Shown: positions 44,314 to 57,075 of the stretch, piece by piece
Layout of the letters: the number at the start of each line of letters is the position of its first letter
How positions within the stretch are numbered: the first letter of the stretch is position 1
Origin: Mesorhizobium sp. CA14
GTDB taxonomy: Bacteria; Pseudomonadota; Alphaproteobacteria; Rhizobiales; Rhizobiaceae
DNA length: 64,000 bases
NCBI RefSeq assembly: GCF_020165195.1
Contig: NZ_JAIUHR010000017.1
Coordinates: forward strand, 1 to 64,000
Direction: 5' to 3'
Made by a program: the position numbers and the translations under genes
Notes under the pieces: model-generated
The model's database searches: none
What the model saw: only the letters and a program-made list of their open reading frames with translations
What the model was told of the DNA's origin: nothing

Positions 44314-44991
44314 ATGAAGACTTATCTTGCAGAAGTTCTCGGCACGTTTTTGTTGGTGTTCATCGGCACCGCCTCCGTGGTCACGGGCGGTTTCGGCGGC
44401 GCGCTGCCGCTCGGACAGGAAGGCATCGGCCTGGCGTTCGGCATCGGCCTGATTGCCGCGGCCTATGCGATCGGCCCCATCTCGGGCGCGCATCTCAATC
44501 CGGCGGTGACGCTCGGCGTGTTCCTGGCGGGGCGGATGCCGGTCAAGGACGTCGTCCCCTACTGGATCGCGCAGATCATCGGCGCCATCATCGCCTCGCT
44601 GGCGCTGTGGATCATCGTTTCGGGCCAGGCCGGCGGCCACACCGGCGGCTTCGGCGCCAATGGCTGGGACGAGACGAAATGGGGCATGAGCTCGGCCTTC
44701 CTGTGGGAGCTGATCGGCACCTTCACCTTCGTCACCGTGATCCTCGGCGTCACCAACGCCAAGCACACCACCGCCTTTGCCGGCCTGGTCATCGGCCTGA
44801 CGCTGGCGGGCATCCATTTCGCCATGATCCCGGTGACCGGCACCTCGGTCAATCCGGCCCGCTCGATCGGCCCGGCGCTGTTTTCGGGGGGTGCTGCGCT
44901 CAGCCAGCTCTGGCTGTTCATCGTCGCGCCGCTGATCGGCGGAGCGATCGCCGGCGTGGTCGCCAAGGCCGGCATCTTCGAAAAGGACTGA
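44314..44991 (+). CDS. aqpZ: Aquaporin (AqpZ-like MIP channel)
   Basis: A 225-residue six-helix channel. The two pore NPA motifs are SGAHLNPAVTLGVFL (about residue 60) and TSVNPARSIGPALFSGG (about residue 180). The selectivity-filter Arg follows the second NPA, and the His in AGIHFAMIP matches water-specific AqpZ rather than glycerol channels. A GAGGAG site precedes ATG 44314. The 330-bp upstream gap (43984-44313) shows no gene, only AT-rich promoter-like DNA. Convergent with katG across a bidirectional terminator. Confidence 0.94.
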   Translation: MKTYLAEVLGTFLLVFIGTASVVTGGFGGALPLGQEGIGLAFGIGLIAAAYAIGPISGAHLNPAVTLGVFLAGRMPVKDVVPYWIAQIIGAIIASLALWIIVSGQAGGHTGGFGANGWDETKWGMSSAFLWELIGTFTFVTVILGVTNAKHTTAFAGLVIGLTLAGIHFAMIPVTGTSVNPARSIGPALFSGGAALSQLWLFIVAPLIGGAIAGVVAKAGIFEKD

Positions 44992-45010
44992 CCGCAGTTC
45001 GATAAAAAGT

Positions 45011-45040
45011 AAAAGGCGCGGGCATGACCCCGCGCCTTTT
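45011..45040. terminator. Bidirectional intrinsic terminator between aqpZ and katG
   Basis: A perfect 12-bp stem AAAAGGCGCGGG / CCCGCGCCTTTT with a 6-base loop, flanked by A and T runs. It lies 19 bp after the aqpZ stop and 18 bp after the katG stop, so it serves both. Confidence 0.88.
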
Positions 45041-45058
45041 TGCTTGGGAGGTACGACC

Positions 45059-47437
<2,379 letters not shown>

Positions 47438-47439
47438 TT

Positions 47440-48348
47440 ATGATTGGCCTCACCGTCCGGCAAATGCAGTATTTCGACGCGCTGGCGCAGACGCTGCATT
47501 TCGGCCGCGCGGCGAAGTTTGCCGGCGTCAGCCAACCGGCCCTTTCCGCGCAGATCGCCGAGATGGAAGAGCGGCTGAACTGCCTGTTGTTCGAACGCGG
47601 CGGCAAGACGGTGCGCATGACCGACGAGGCGCTTGCCCTGCAGCCGCGTATCGAGCGCATTCTGGCCGACATACGTGACGTCGAGACGACTGCCCGGCGC
47701 GGCCGGCCTACCATGCACGGACGCTTCCGGCTGGGCATCATTCCGACGGTCGCGCCCTATCTCCTGCCGCATGTGCTGCCGGAGCTGAAGAAGCGCTACC
47801 CTTCCCTCCAGCTCGAACTGCGCGAGTCGGTGACCGCGTCCTTGGTCGAGGACGCGACGTCCGGCCGGCTCGACGCCTTCATCGCGGCCTTGCCGCTCGA
47901 GCAGCCGGCGATCGTCACCGAAGCGCTTTTTCCAGACCGCTTCTTCCTTGCCGTTCCCGCCGGCGATCCGGCCTTCGCCTCGCCGCCGGTGCTGCCCGAA
48001 AGCCCGGCGCTGGAGCGGCTGATGCTTCTGGAGGAAGGCCACTGCCTGCGCGAGCAGGCCCTGGCCGTCTGCGGCAATGTGCGGCCGGTGGCGATGGCAA
48101 GCTACGGCGCCACCAGCCTGACGACGCTCCTGCAGATGGTGGCGCATGGGCTCGGCGTCACGCTGGTGCCGGAAATGGCGGCAAGTGCCGCCGGCGTCAT
48201 GCCGGATCTGAGGATCGTGCCATTCCAGGAGCCGATGCCGCAGCGCATGATCTGCATGGCCTGGCGCCGCAACAAAGTGCGTCAGGACGAGTGCGTGGAG
48301 CTGGCGCGGATCATACGCGGGCTGGATCGGGCGGTGCTTGCGGCGTGA
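47440..48348 (+). CDS. oxyR: OxyR hydrogen-peroxide-sensing LysR regulator
   Basis: A 302-residue LTTR: VRQMQYFDALAQTLHFGRAA, KFAGVSQPALSAQIAEMEER. The peroxide-sensing cysteine pair is recognisable in LEEGHCLREQALAVCGN (equivalent of C199 and C208 in E. coli OxyR), spaced nine residues apart. Divergent from katG with 173 bp between starts, the classic arrangement in rhizobia in which oxidised OxyR activates katG. Confidence 0.93.
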   Translation: MIGLTVRQMQYFDALAQTLHFGRAAKFAGVSQPALSAQIAEMEERLNCLLFERGGKTVRMTDEALALQPRIERILADIRDVETTARRGRPTMHGRFRLGIIPTVAPYLLPHVLPELKKRYPSLQLELRESVTASLVEDATSGRLDAFIAALPLEQPAIVTEALFPDRFFLAVPAGDPAFASPPVLPESPALERLMLLEEGHCLREQALAVCGNVRPVAMASYGATSLTTLLQMVAHGLGVTLVPEMAASAAGVMPDLRIVPFQEPMPQRMICMAWRRNKVRQDECVELARIIRGLDRAVLAA

Positions 48349-48406
48349 GGTGGCTGTCCCACGCCCCTTTCCATCTGCGGCGCCGATGCTCGGCCCACCA
48401 CAAATT

Positions 48407-49510
48407 TCACGGCACAAAGATCAGAAACACGTAGGTGAAAAACACCACGACATGCACCATGCCGGTCAGGAACGTCGTTCTTTCGGTGCTGAAGCTGACG
48501 CTGCATATGAAAAGCGCCAGCACCAGAAGCACGGCATCGGACGCCGGGAGCCCCAGGGTCAGCCCCCTGCCCGTCAGCAGGCTGGCCGCCGCGACCGCCG
48601 GTATCGTCAACCCGATCGTGGCGCAGGCCGAGCCCATCGCGACGTTCAGGCTGCGCTGCAGCTCATTCTTGAAGGAGGCGCGGATCGCCGAGATCGCCTC
48701 CGGCATCAAAACCAGTGCCGCGATCATTGCTCCCACGATGCTGTCGGCCTGGGTCACCTTATAGGCCGCGAGCGCATCCTCCACGCTCGCGGCGACCTGC
48801 TCGGCGAGCAGGACAATGCCGATGAGCCCGCTCAACAGCAGCAGGGCGCTGACGAAAATGCTTTTGTGGGAGGCGGTCTGCATCGGAACGTCGTGCGCCT
48901 GCCCCTGGACGAAGTCCTCCCGGTGCCGGACGGTCTGGGCGAACACGAAGCTCGCATAGAGCAACACCGAAAGGACGCTGACGAAACCAAGCTGAGCCGC
49001 CGAGAACGTGCCGGGATCCGTAGCCTGGGTGTAGGTCGGAAGAATAAGCGTCATTACGGTCAGCGCGATCAGAACCGACAGGTATGCGTTGGTGCCTTGC
49101 CGGAGGATCGCCTGCTTGCGGTAGCGCCAGCCGCCGAGCGTCAGACAGATGCCGACGACGCCGGTGGAGGTGATCATCACCGTCGAGAAAACGGACTCGC
49201 GCGCCAGCGTCGGGTTGTTTTCTCCATGCAGCATCATGGAGACGATGATCGACACTTCGATTGCCGTCACCGCAAAAGTCAGCACCAAAGTTCCATAGGG
49301 CTCGCCCACGCGCAAGGCGACTGCCTCGGCGTGGTCGAGCACGACGAAAATGGTGGTGAACATGGTGGCGCTCGACAGCGCTCCGACGAGTATCCTGATA
49401 TTCAGCGACCCTTCGTCGACCGAAAGGCCGCTGGCCCTGACCGCGAAAGCCATCGCCAGCGCGGCCAACGGCATCGTGTAGGAAATCACCGATCGCCCGT
49501 AACCAGTCAT
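48407..49510 (-). CDS. chaA: ChaA-type calcium/cation:proton antiporter
   Basis: A 367-residue CaCA-superfamily exchanger with about 11 helices. The two alpha-repeats that form the ion site are GEPYGTLVLTFAVTAIEVSI and LMPEAISAIRASFKNELQRS, LNVAMGSACATIGLTIPAV, each with the acidic residue typical of ChaA/CAX. It likely exports Ca2+ or Na+/K+ for H+ at alkaline pH. Preceded and followed by unrelated genes; a promoter of its own is expected upstream of 49510. Confidence 0.88.
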   Translation of the reverse strand: MTGYGRSVISYTMPLAALAMAFAVRASGLSVDEGSLNIRILVGALSSATMFTTIFVVLDHAEAVALRVGEPYGTLVLTFAVTAIEVSIIVSMMLHGENNPTLARESVFSTVMITSTGVVGICLTLGGWRYRKQAILRQGTNAYLSVLIALTVMTLILPTYTQATDPGTFSAAQLGFVSVLSVLLYASFVFAQTVRHREDFVQGQAHDVPMQTASHKSIFVSALLLLSGLIGIVLLAEQVAASVEDALAAYKVTQADSIVGAMIAALVLMPEAISAIRASFKNELQRSLNVAMGSACATIGLTIPAVAAASLLTGRGLTLGLPASDAVLLVLALFICSVSFSTERTTFLTGMVHVVVFFTYVFLIFVP

Positions 49511-49593
49511 CGAAGCCCCCGAACGCCAGGCGTTTGCGCGAACTTAGCGGAAAAGCGCGTGGGGAGCACCTCTCACGGGCATCTTTGCAGCAT

Positions 49594-50217
49594 TCAAAAC
49601 ATGATTGGGGACCGGGCGCCGTTTATGGCGTCGAATGTCTCGATGGCCTTGCGAACCGCCCCACAGAATTTTTCCAGAAGTTCCGGCTCGTTCCCCAGTC
49701 GGCGGCGCAGCGAGAAGGGCACTTCCAGCTGTGCTCCTTTCCCCGTCAGCCCGCGGTTGACGATGTTCGAATCCTGGACACCCGGAAACGGATGGTTATC
49801 CTTTTTTGTCTGCAAGCCGGCCTCTTGCAGACGCCCGGCTATCTCTGAAACTAACATGGCGTCCTTGCCGCCCAGGTAGACTGTCGAGGGATCGTCGCGA
49901 TCCTGACGGCCGTGGATAGCGACGACGGTGGACTTCGTCCGCAACAGTTCGAGCGCGGTTGCCTCGTCAAAGTTTCTGGACGTTATGTGCAGCTCCCGGT
50001 TGCTTTCGGGCATGAGCCCTTCAAAGCAATACATATCGAGATCGGCCCCTGCTATCGTCTCGGTGATCAGGGAGGTGCGAGGCTCGATCTTGCCGCCATG
50101 CGGGGCCATGACGATCGCTCTGCCGGTTCGCGCGCCGCGCCGGACGACGATGCGATAATCTATGTTTTCGATCTTGGCGGCTTTCAGCGCCGCGAAATTT
50201 GGAAACTCGTTTTCCAT
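49594..50217 (-). CDS. Poly-gamma-glutamate hydrolase family protein
   Basis: A 207-residue protein of the PghP/YjqB (phage replication-related) family. The zinc-binding segments are VMAPHGGKIEPRTSLITE (His and Glu), LDMYCFEGLMP and VVAIHGRQDRDDPSTVYLG (His). PghP cleaves poly-gamma-glutamate capsule and is often phage-encoded. Here no phage genes are near; the gene starts 9 bp after the acyl-CoA synthetase stop on the same strand and is probably cotranscribed. Its role (polymer use or defence) is inferred. Confidence 0.82.
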   Translation of the reverse strand: MENEFPNFAALKAAKIENIDYRIVVRRGARTGRAIVMAPHGGKIEPRTSLITETIAGADLDMYCFEGLMPESNRELHITSRNFDEATALELLRTKSTVVAIHGRQDRDDPSTVYLGGKDAMLVSEIAGRLQEAGLQTKKDNHPFPGVQDSNIVNRGLTGKGAQLEVPFSLRRRLGNEPELLEKFCGAVRKAIETFDAINGARSPIMF

Positions 50218-50226
50218 AGATGCCGT

Positions 50227-51987
50227 TCACGCCGTCTTCTGCGCCACCAGTCCCAATTCCTCCACCATCGCCTCGCGCATCAGGAATTTCTGCGGCTTGC
50301 CGGTCACCGTCATCGGCAGCTCGGTGCGAAAGCGGATGTAGCGCGGCACCTTGTAATGCGCGATCTGGCCGGCGCAGAAGGCCTTGATCTCCTCGGCGGT
50401 GGCGATCTGGTCAGGCTTCAGCACGATCCAGGCGCAGAGCTCCTCGCCATATTTGTCGTCCGGGATGCCGAAAACCTGCACTTCCTTGATCTTGGGATGG
50501 CGATAGAGGAATTCCTCGACCTCGCGCGGATAGACGTTCTCGCCGCCGCGGATGACCATGTCCTTCACCCGGCCGACGATATTGCAATAGCCCTCGGCGT
50601 CGATGGTGGCGAGGTCGCCGGTATGCATCCAGCCGTCGGCGTCGATCGCCTCGCGGGTCTTTTCGGCGTCGTCCCAATAGCCCTTCATCACCGAATAGCC
50701 GCGCGTGCAGAGCTCGCCCGGCTCGCCGACCGCGACGGTGGCGCCGTCGGCGCCGATCGCCTTGACCTCGACATGCGGGTGGATGCGGCCGACGGTGGAG
50801 ACGCGCTTCTCCAGCGGATCGTCGACGCTGCTTTGGAAGGAGACGGGACTGGTCTCGGTCATGCCATAGGCGATGGTCACCTGGCTCATATGCATCAGCG
50901 ACACCACCTTCTTCATCACCTCGATCGGGCATGGCGAGCCGGCCATGATGCCGGTGCGCAGGCTGGAGAGGTCGAAGCTCGAAAAATCCGCATGGTCGAG
51001 CATGGCAACGAACATGGTCGGCACGCCGTAGAGGCCGGTGCAGCGTTCCTGCGCGACCGCCTTCAGCGTCGCGCCGGCGTCAAAACCTTCACCCGGGAAG
51101 ACCATGGCCGCGCCTTTCGACACGCAGCCCATCGTGCCCATCGACATGCCGAAGCAGTGATAGAGCGGCACCGGGATGCAGAGCCGGTCGTCGACGGTGA
51201 GTTTTATTGCCGAAGTGACGAAATTGCCGTTGTTGACGATGTTGGAATGCGTCAGCGTCGCGCCTTTTGGCGCGCCGGTCGTGCCGGAGGTGAACTGGAT
51301 GTTGATGGCCTCGCCGGGCTTCAGGCCTTCGGAGATGCGGTCGAGGCTATCATGCTCGTCGCGGCCGGCCATGGCCAGAACGTCGCCGAAATTGAACATG
51401 CCGGGCGAGTTGTCGTCGCCCATGCGGATGACGATCTTGAGCGCCGGCAGTTTTTTCGCCTTGAGCTTGCCAGGCTCGGCCCTGGCTAGTTCGGGCGCCA
51501 ATGTCTCGATCATGCCGAGATAGTCGGAGGTCTTGAACTGCGCGGCGGTGACCAGCGCCTTGCAGGCGACTTTGTTCAATGCGTATTCGAGCTCGGTCAG
51601 CCGATAGGCCGGGTTGATGTTGACGAGGATCAGGCCGATGCGGGCGGTGGCGAACTGCGTCACCAGCCATTCCCAGCGGTTCGGCGACCAGATGCCGACG
51701 CGGTCGCCTTTTTCGAGGCCAAGCGCCAGGAAACCGGCGGCCAAGGCGTCCACCGCGTCCGACAGCTCGCTCCAGGTGAAGCGCTTGTCTTGGCCGACGA
51801 AGACGGCGGCGTCGAGCGTCGCGTATCTGCTCACCGTTTCTGAAAACAATTCGGGGATGGTCTTGTCGAGCAGGGGCACCGAGCGGTCGCCCGACACATG
51901 CGCCTTGCCGCCAACCGGAGCAATGAAGCTGTTGCGCGTTTTGCGCAGATTGGTGGCGTTCATGAGCTCGTCGAGTTTGATCGGCAT
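50227..51987 (-). CDS. Medium/long-chain acyl-CoA synthetase (AMP-forming)
   Basis: A 586-residue ANL-superfamily ligase, the acyl-CoA synthetase type annotated ACSF2-like or FadD3-like. Adenylation motif A3 is [20 protein letters not shown]5 is [16 protein letters not shown]8 is [34 protein letters not shown], and the catalytic Lys of A10 is in [15 protein letters not shown]. It activates a carboxylic acid to its CoA thioester with ATP. The N-terminal 25 residues are a soluble extension. Substrate chain length cannot be read from sequence. Confidence 0.9.
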   Translation of the reverse strand: MPIKLDELMNATNLRKTRNSFIAPVGGKAHVSGDRSVPLLDKTIPELFSETVSRYATLDAAVFVGQDKRFTWSELSDAVDALAAGFLALGLEKGDRVGIWSPNRWEWLVTQFATARIGLILVNINPAYRLTELEYALNKVACKALVTAAQFKTSDYLGMIETLAPELARAEPGKLKAKKLPALKIVIRMGDDNSPGMFNFGDVLAMAGRDEHDSLDRISEGLKPGEAINIQFTSGTTGAPKGATLTHSNIVNNGNFVTSAIKLTVDDRLCIPVPLYHCFGMSMGTMGCVSKGAAMVFPGEGFDAGATLKAVAQERCTGLYGVPTMFVAMLDHADFSSFDLSSLRTGIMAGSPCPIEVMKKVVSLMHMSQVTIAYGMTETSPVSFQSSVDDPLEKRVSTVGRIHPHVEVKAIGADGATVAVGEPGELCTRGYSVMKGYWDDAEKTREAIDADGWMHTGDLATIDAEGYCNIVGRVKDMVIRGGENVYPREVEEFLYRHPKIKEVQVFGIPDDKYGEELCAWIVLKPDQIATAEEIKAFCAGQIAHYKVPRYIRFRTELPMTVTGKPQKFLMREAMVEELGLVAQKTA

Positions 51988-52071
51988 CGCCGTCTCCTCC
52001 CGGGATAAGCCAGCCTATCAGCCGATGAGGACGGTGGAAATCCGTCAAAGGTCCCCTCTCTTTGAGGGCGC

Positions 52072-52773
52072 TCAAGGGTGACGGAGGACGCTCATCTTCG
52101 CGGCGATGTCGCGCAACACCGCTTCGTCGGCCGCATCGCGCTGTTTCTTCGAAGCGACCAGACAGGCCTGCGACTTCAGGATCACGCCGTCGCCCAGCAC
52201 CTTGAGGTGGTTGGCGCGCAGCGTCGAGCCGGTGGTGGTGATGTCGACGATGACGTCCGCAAGCCCCGCCGCCGGCGCGCCTTCGGTGGCGCCGAGGCTT
52301 TCGACGATGCGGTAGACCTGGATGCCGTGCTTGAGCGAGAAGAACTGCTGCGTCAGCCGCCAGTATTTGGTGGCGATCCTGAGCCTCCGGCCATGGCGCT
52401 GGCGAAAATCGGCGGCGACGTCATCGAGGTCGGCCATGCTGTCGACGTCCAGCCAGATGTCGGGCACCGCGACCACGACATCGGCATGGCCGAAGCCGAG
52501 GCGCGCGACGATCTCGGCGCGCGCCTCCCAGTCGGCGAGGTTCTCGCGCAAAAGGTCCTCGCCGGTGATGCCGAGATCGACCGCGCCCTGGCCGATCTCG
52601 CCGGCGATCTCGGACGCGGACAGGAAGGCCACCTCGACATTGCCGAGACCATCGATGCGGGCGCGGTATTTACGGTCGTCCTCTGGCAAGGTGACGGCAA
52701 GGCCGGCCTTGGCCAGCATTTCGAGGGACTGCTCCTTGAGACGGCCCTTCGACGGGATCGCCAGCGTGATCAT
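52072..52773 (-). CDS. hisG: ATP phosphoribosyltransferase, short form
   Basis: A 233-residue HisG_S catalytic subunit; start ATG 52771-52773 ([20 protein letters not shown]). It catalyses the first step of histidine synthesis from PRPP and ATP. Landmarks are [30 protein letters not shown], and the PRPP-binding region [18 protein letters not shown]. Short HisG lacks the C-terminal regulatory domain and needs HisZ. Its start overlaps the hisZ stop by 4 bases (ATGA), so the two are coupled. Confidence 0.95.
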   Translation of the reverse strand: MITLAIPSKGRLKEQSLEMLAKAGLAVTLPEDDRKYRARIDGLGNVEVAFLSASEIAGEIGQGAVDLGITGEDLLRENLADWEARAEIVARLGFGHADVVVAVPDIWLDVDSMADLDDVAADFRQRHGRRLRIATKYWRLTQQFFSLKHGIQVYRIVESLGATEGAPAAGLADVIVDITTTGSTLRANHLKVLGDGVILKSQACLVASKKQRDAADEAVLRDIAAKMSVLRHP

Positions 52774-53888
52774 TTGGCATTCTCCCGCAAGGCTTCGATG
52801 CGATCGAGCCAAACCGAGAAGCCGACGCCCGGGATTGGCTTTTTTGCTCCCAGCAGCGTCAGCAGCCGGTCGTAGCGACCGCCGCCGACCAGCGGGCGAT
52901 CGCCATCCGCCGCAGCGATCTCGAAGACCAGGCCCGTGTAGTAATCGAGCGGGCGGCCGAAGGCGGCGTCGTAGCGGATTTCTGCCGCCGACAGCCCATG
53001 CGCCTCGATCGCCTTGGCGCGGGCGGCGAAATTCTCCAGCGCCGGTCCCAGCGACAGGCCGGCATCGGCGGCGAATTTTTCCAGCGCCGCGGTCGCGCCG
53101 TCGAGCGCGACGTCGATCTCAAGAAAACCTTTCAGCGCCGAGAAAGCCTCGTCGGATAGGCGCACGCTGCGCAGCTGCGCTTTCTCGATCAGCCTGCGCG
53201 CAATATCGACCGGGGCGCGGCCGGACGACGCCGACAGCCCCGCTTCCTCCATGCCGTCGGCAATATGCGCGGCAAGGCCTTCCGCATCGCCGTCGAGCAC
53301 CAGCAGGGCGACCGGACCGGAAAGCTGGCTGTTGCGCGGCGGGTTGGCAAGATCGGCAAGGGCGGCCTCCAGCATCGGCGCCGAGCCGAAGGCACGCGCG
53401 AGCCGCATGCGCCAGCCGCGCGGCAGGCCGAGCGCCGCCAGCACCGCTTCGAACAGGGTCTGGTCGCCAAGCGTGATGGCGAGCTTCCGGCCAGGCAGCA
53501 CCAGCGACAGCAGCGCATGCGCGTCGGCCAGCGAACGGGCATCGGCGGCGGCCGTGTCGCGGTCGCCGAGATCCTCGATGCCGGCCTGGAAGAACTCGTT
53601 GCCGCCGTCGCGGCGCTGGCGGAACACTTCGCCCAGATAGGAATAGCGGCGCGGCGTGCCGGCCTGGCTGGCGATGTGATCGAGGCAGACCGGAATGGTG
53701 AATTCGGGCCGCAGGCACAGTGTCTTGCCGGTCTCGCTTTCGGTCAGGAAGATGCGCCGGCGCAGGTCTTCGCCGGCCATATCGAGGAACGGATCGGCCG
53801 GCTGCAGCACGGCGACTTCCACGGCGTGGGTGTCGCGCGTGGCGAAGAGTTTGGCGATGTCGGCGGCGATGACGGGACGGGTGGTCAT
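52770..53888 (-). CDS. hisZ: ATP phosphoribosyltransferase regulatory subunit HisZ
   Basis: A 372-residue HisRS paralog without aminoacylation activity. It keeps class II synthetase core features: [51 protein letters not shown], and the late [19 protein letters not shown]. It forms a hetero-octamer with short HisG and confers histidine feedback. Located between hisG and hisS in the same orientation, separated from hisS by a roughly 150-bp repeat. Confidence 0.93.
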   Translation of the reverse strand: MTTRPVIAADIAKLFATRDTHAVEVAVLQPADPFLDMAGEDLRRRIFLTESETGKTLCLRPEFTIPVCLDHIASQAGTPRRYSYLGEVFRQRRDGGNEFFQAGIEDLGDRDTAAADARSLADAHALLSLVLPGRKLAITLGDQTLFEAVLAALGLPRGWRMRLARAFGSAPMLEAALADLANPPRNSQLSGPVALLVLDGDAEGLAAHIADGMEEAGLSASSGRAPVDIARRLIEKAQLRSVRLSDEAFSALKGFLEIDVALDGATAALEKFAADAGLSLGPALENFAARAKAIEAHGLSAAEIRYDAAFGRPLDYYTGLVFEIAAADGDRPLVGGGRYDRLLTLLGAKKPIPGVGFSVWLDRIEALRENAK

Positions 53889-53896
53889 GCGGCGCC

Positions 53897-54052
53897 CCTT
53901 CCCCTTCTCCCCTTGTGGGAGAAGGTGGATCGGCGCGCAGCGCCGAGACGGATGAGGGGTGTTGGAAGGAATGAGACGCCGGCGTTCCCTGGAACACCCC
54001 TCATCCGACCGAGCTTCGCTCGGCCACCTTCTCCCACAAGGGGAGAAGGGGA
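53897..54052. repeat. ~150-bp paired-palindrome repeat, copy 1 (3' of hisS)
   Basis: The element has CTTCTCCCCTTGTGGGAGAA at one end and CTTCTCCCACAAGGGGAGAA at the other, with inner CGGATGAGGGGT / ACACCCCTCATCCG arms around a centre of about 35 bp. The same ends and centre occur at 55649-55792 in the same orientation. It is a BIME-like repeat widespread in Rhizobiales. Confidence 0.75.
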
Positions 54053-54062
54053 GGTCAGCGCC

Positions 54063-55574
54063 CTATCGGCCACGTGCCCGCTCCTCGGCCTGCGCCACCA
54101 GGATCTTCTTCACCTCGCCAACCAGCTCACCTTCCGCCACCGTCACCTGGGCAGGCCGTGCCGCGCGCCATTCGGCATTGTCGGTGATCTCAGCCGACAG
54201 GCGGGCGCCTTCGATCAGGTCCTTGATCTGCACCTCGCCTCTGGCGCGCTCGTCGCCGCCCTGGATGATGGCGACCGGGCTGCCGCGGCGGTCGGCATAT
54301 TTCAGCTGCGCCTTCATGCCGGCGCCGCCGAGGTACATTTCGGAGCGGATGCCGGCGGCACGGAGCTCGGCGACCATCTTCTGGTAGCGGCCGAGGCTTT
54401 CCGTATCCTTGTCCATGACCAGCACCACGACCGGCGCGATGACATCGGAGATGTCGAGCTTGCCGAGGTTCTTCAGCGCCGTCATCAGCCGCGAGACGCC
54501 GATGGAGAAGCCGGTCGCCGGCACCGGCTCGCCGCGGAAGCGCGAGACCAGCCCGTCATAACGGCCGCCGCCGCCGACCGAGCCGAAGCGCACGATCTGA
54601 CCTTCGTCATTCGGAATCTCGGCCAGCAACTCGGCCTCGAAGACCGGGCCGGTGTAGTATTCGAGGCCGCGCACGACGGAGCGATCCATCACGATGCGGT
54701 CTTCGCCATAGCCAGCGGCCCTGACCAAAGCTTCGATAGTCGACAATTCAGCCAGACCGTCATTGAAGAATTGGCTCGCTCGAATAGCCGAATCTTGGTG
54801 GCCCTCGCTGGCTCGATCAGGCTTTGCGGTAGCGAAAAGGACGGCCTCAACTTGGACATCGTCAAGGCCGGCTCCCTTGGTGAAATCACCTTCGCCTTCC
54901 TTGCCGCCGTCCCAACGACCCTTGCCCAGCAAGAGTTTCACCCCCTGTGGTCCAAACTTGTCTAGCTTGTCGATGGCTCGCAGCACTTGCAGTCGGCGCC
55001 CAATGTTCTCGTCGCCGCCAAGGCCAATTGCTTCCAGCACGCCGTCCAACACCTTGCGGTTGTTGACGCGAATGACGTAGTCGCCGCGCTTGATGCCGAG
55101 CGCTTCCATCACGTCAGCCATCATCATCGCCATCTCGGCATCGGCGGCGACACCCGGCGTACCGATGGTGTCGGCGTCGAACTGCATGAACTGGCGGAAG
55201 CGGCCGGGACCAGGCTTCTCGTTGCGGAACACCCAGCCGGAGCGGTAGCTGCGATAGGGTTTTGGCAACCTGTCGTAATTCTCGGCGACGAAACGCGCCG
55301 TCGGCGCGGTCAGGTCGTAACGCAGCGACAGCCACTGGTCGTCATCGTCCTGGAAGGAAAAGACGCCTTCGTTTGGCCGATCCTGGTCGGGCAGGAATTT
55401 GCCGAGGGCATCGGTGTATTCGATCAGCGGCTGGTCGGCCGGCTCAAAACCATAAAGCTCATAGACCGAGCGAATGGTCGCCATCATCTTCTCGACGGCG
55501 CGGATGTCTTCGGCGCTACGGTCGGCAAAACCGCGCGGCAACCGCGCTTTTGTCTTTTCCGATTTGTCGGCCAT
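54063..55574 (-). CDS. hisS: Histidyl-tRNA synthetase
   Basis: A 503-residue class II synthetase; start ATG 55572-55574 ([18 protein letters not shown]). A longer frame to 55745 is translated from repeat DNA and is rejected. Motif 1 region: [20 protein letters not shown]; motif 2: [20 protein letters not shown]; signature HisA-like [20 protein letters not shown]; motif 3 [29 protein letters not shown]. It charges tRNA-His and is essential. The alphaproteobacterial length, with an extra insertion, is normal for rhizobia. Confidence 0.96.
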   Translation of the reverse strand: MADKSEKTKARLPRGFADRSAEDIRAVEKMMATIRSVYELYGFEPADQPLIEYTDALGKFLPDQDRPNEGVFSFQDDDDQWLSLRYDLTAPTARFVAENYDRLPKPYRSYRSGWVFRNEKPGPGRFRQFMQFDADTIGTPGVAADAEMAMMMADVMEALGIKRGDYVIRVNNRKVLDGVLEAIGLGGDENIGRRLQVLRAIDKLDKFGPQGVKLLLGKGRWDGGKEGEGDFTKGAGLDDVQVEAVLFATAKPDRASEGHQDSAIRASQFFNDGLAELSTIEALVRAAGYGEDRIVMDRSVVRGLEYYTGPVFEAELLAEIPNDEGQIVRFGSVGGGGRYDGLVSRFRGEPVPATGFSIGVSRLMTALKNLGKLDISDVIAPVVVLVMDKDTESLGRYQKMVAELRAAGIRSEMYLGGAGMKAQLKYADRRGSPVAIIQGGDERARGEVQIKDLIEGARLSAEITDNAEWRAARPAQVTVAEGELVGEVKKILVAQAEERARGR

Positions 55575-55648
55575 GGGATCGGTCTTTCTGGTCAATGGGC
55601 GCGCGTTTCCTAAACGATGCCGCTTGGAGCGGCAAGGGTTGGCGCCTC

Positions 55649-55792
55649 GCCTTCTCCCCTGCGGGAGAAGGTGGATCGGCGCGATAGCGCCGAGACGGAT
55701 GAGGGGTGGTCCAGCGGAGTGAGGCGCTGGCTTTTCCTGGAGCACCCCTCATCCGGCCGCTTCGCGGCCACCTTCTCCCACAAGAGGAGAAG
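55649..55792. repeat. ~150-bp paired-palindrome repeat, copy 2 (5' of hisS)
   Basis: Homologous to 53897-54052 through its whole length: outer CTTCTCCCCTGCGGGAGAAG and CTTCTCCCACAAGAGGAGAA ends, inner CGGATGAGGGGT / CACCCCTCATCCG arms, centre of about 35 bp also similar. In direct orientation to copy 1, so hisS is bracketed. Confidence 0.75.
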
Positions 55793-55903
55793 GAAAACTG
55801 AAACAAGCCCGCGCCAAAAACGAAACAATTCCGCCACCAGCGCGGCATGCTGCCGACACAATCCAAGACGATAAAGCGCGCCGAAACAAAGGGTTCGGGG
55901 GTC

Positions 55904-56131
55904 ATGACAACGGCTGAAGACATCACCGAGAATGAGACCGCAAGGCTGAGACCTGCCGAGGTTCCGGCGCTCAGACCGGCGCAGCAGCCTGCCGGGCCGT
56001 TCGAGATTGCGGCGGCCAAGCCGAGCGCGCGCGACGCGCTGGTCACCGGGCTTTTGGTGATCTACCCAGCTTTCGCGGCGGTGGCGGCGATCCTGGCCGG
56101 ACTGTTCCTGGCCGGCGCCAGCAGCGTTTGA
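55904..56131 (+). CDS. Small C-terminally anchored membrane protein
   Basis: A 75-residue protein from ATG 55904 (MTTAEDITENETARLRPAEV). The first 45 residues are acidic to neutral and proline/alanine-rich; the last 30 form one hydrophobic helix (LVTGLLVIYPAFAAVAAILAG onward) with only SSV after it, a tail-anchor-like layout. No function recognised. It lies between hisS and the convergent tag gene. Confidence 0.6.
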   Translation: MTTAEDITENETARLRPAEVPALRPAQQPAGPFEIAAAKPSARDALVTGLLVIYPAFAAVAAILAGLFLAGASSV

Positions 56132-56223
56132 TTTCAGGTTTCGCCGAGAAATTCTCCAAGGTCGGCGCTGCTCCCATCCGCCCTTCCCGTGGAACGCGCA
56201 AAACGGGGAGAAGGGAAAGCGCT

Positions 56224-56877
56224 CTACTTCGGTCGCTTGAGCATCTTCCTTTCCGCCTCCACCTCGGCGCGGCAGTAGCAGCCTTCGAGATGGTCGTTGA
56301 CCAAGCCCATCGCCTGCATGAAGGCGTAGACCGTCGTCGGGCCGACAAAGCTCCAGCCGCGCTTCTTCAATTCCTTCGATATCCTGACCGATACCGCCGT
56401 CGTCGGATTGGCGCGCAGATGCGCCAGGTCGACGATTTCGGGCCGCTCGCCCGGACCCGGCTCGAATTTCCAGAACCAGGCGGCAAGCGAGCCGAACTCG
56501 TCCACCATCTCGCGGGCGCGTTTGGCGTTGTTGATGGTCGAGACGATCTTGCCGCGATGGCGGATAATGCCGGCATTGCCGAGCAGGCGCTCGACATACT
56601 TTTCGGTGAACGCCGCCACCTTGTCGAAGTCGAAACCGGCGAAGGCCTCGCGGAAATTCTCGCGCTTGCGCAGGACGGTCAGCCACGACAGGCCCGATTG
56701 GAAGCCTTCGAGGCAGATCTTCTCGAACAGCCGACGATCATCCGTTACCGGCCGGCCCCATTCATGATCGTGGTAATGAAGATAGTCCGGCAAATTGCCG
56801 TGCCAGAAGCAGCGCGCCTTGCCGTCGGGACCATCGAGAATACCGGCATTTTCAGTCGCCATCGCTAGCAGATCCAT
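56224..56877 (-). CDS. tag: DNA-3-methyladenine glycosylase I
   Basis: A 217-residue HhH-fold glycosylase that removes 3-methyladenine. The zinc-snap residues are in ARCFWHGN near residue 22 and in LVNDHLEGCYCRAEVE at the end. Other signatures are DYLHYHDHEWGRPVTDDRRL, FEKICLEGFQSGLSWLTVL, RENFREAFAGFDFDKVA, GWSFVGPTTVYAFMQAMG. ATG at codon 6 is an alternative start. Isolated, convergent with the small membrane-protein gene. Confidence 0.95.
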   Translation of the reverse strand: MDLLAMATENAGILDGPDGKARCFWHGNLPDYLHYHDHEWGRPVTDDRRLFEKICLEGFQSGLSWLTVLRKRENFREAFAGFDFDKVAAFTEKYVERLLGNAGIIRHRGKIVSTINNAKRAREMVDEFGSLAAWFWKFEPGPGERPEIVDLAHLRANPTTAVSVRISKELKKRGWSFVGPTTVYAFMQAMGLVNDHLEGCYCRAEVEAERKMLKRPK

Positions 56878-57075
56878 TCATTAATGCGCCTCGGCGCAGC
56901 TTTTACCGTGGCTTTACCAGATTCCTGAACCGGCCGGTAACCACACCAAAAGGTTTACTGACAGTTCCGCATTTTACGCATTCCGATTCATGTTTTGCTT
57001 GCCGCTCCGCGCCAAGGATCGCGAAACCGAGGGCGCCCTCGCCGCCCCGGATGAGTTCGATCAAGGTGCGTTCCG

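Noticed and set aside
55575..55745. 57-residue N-terminal extension of HisS
   Set aside because: The extension is encoded by the 150-bp repeat and is absent from histidyl-tRNA synthetases.
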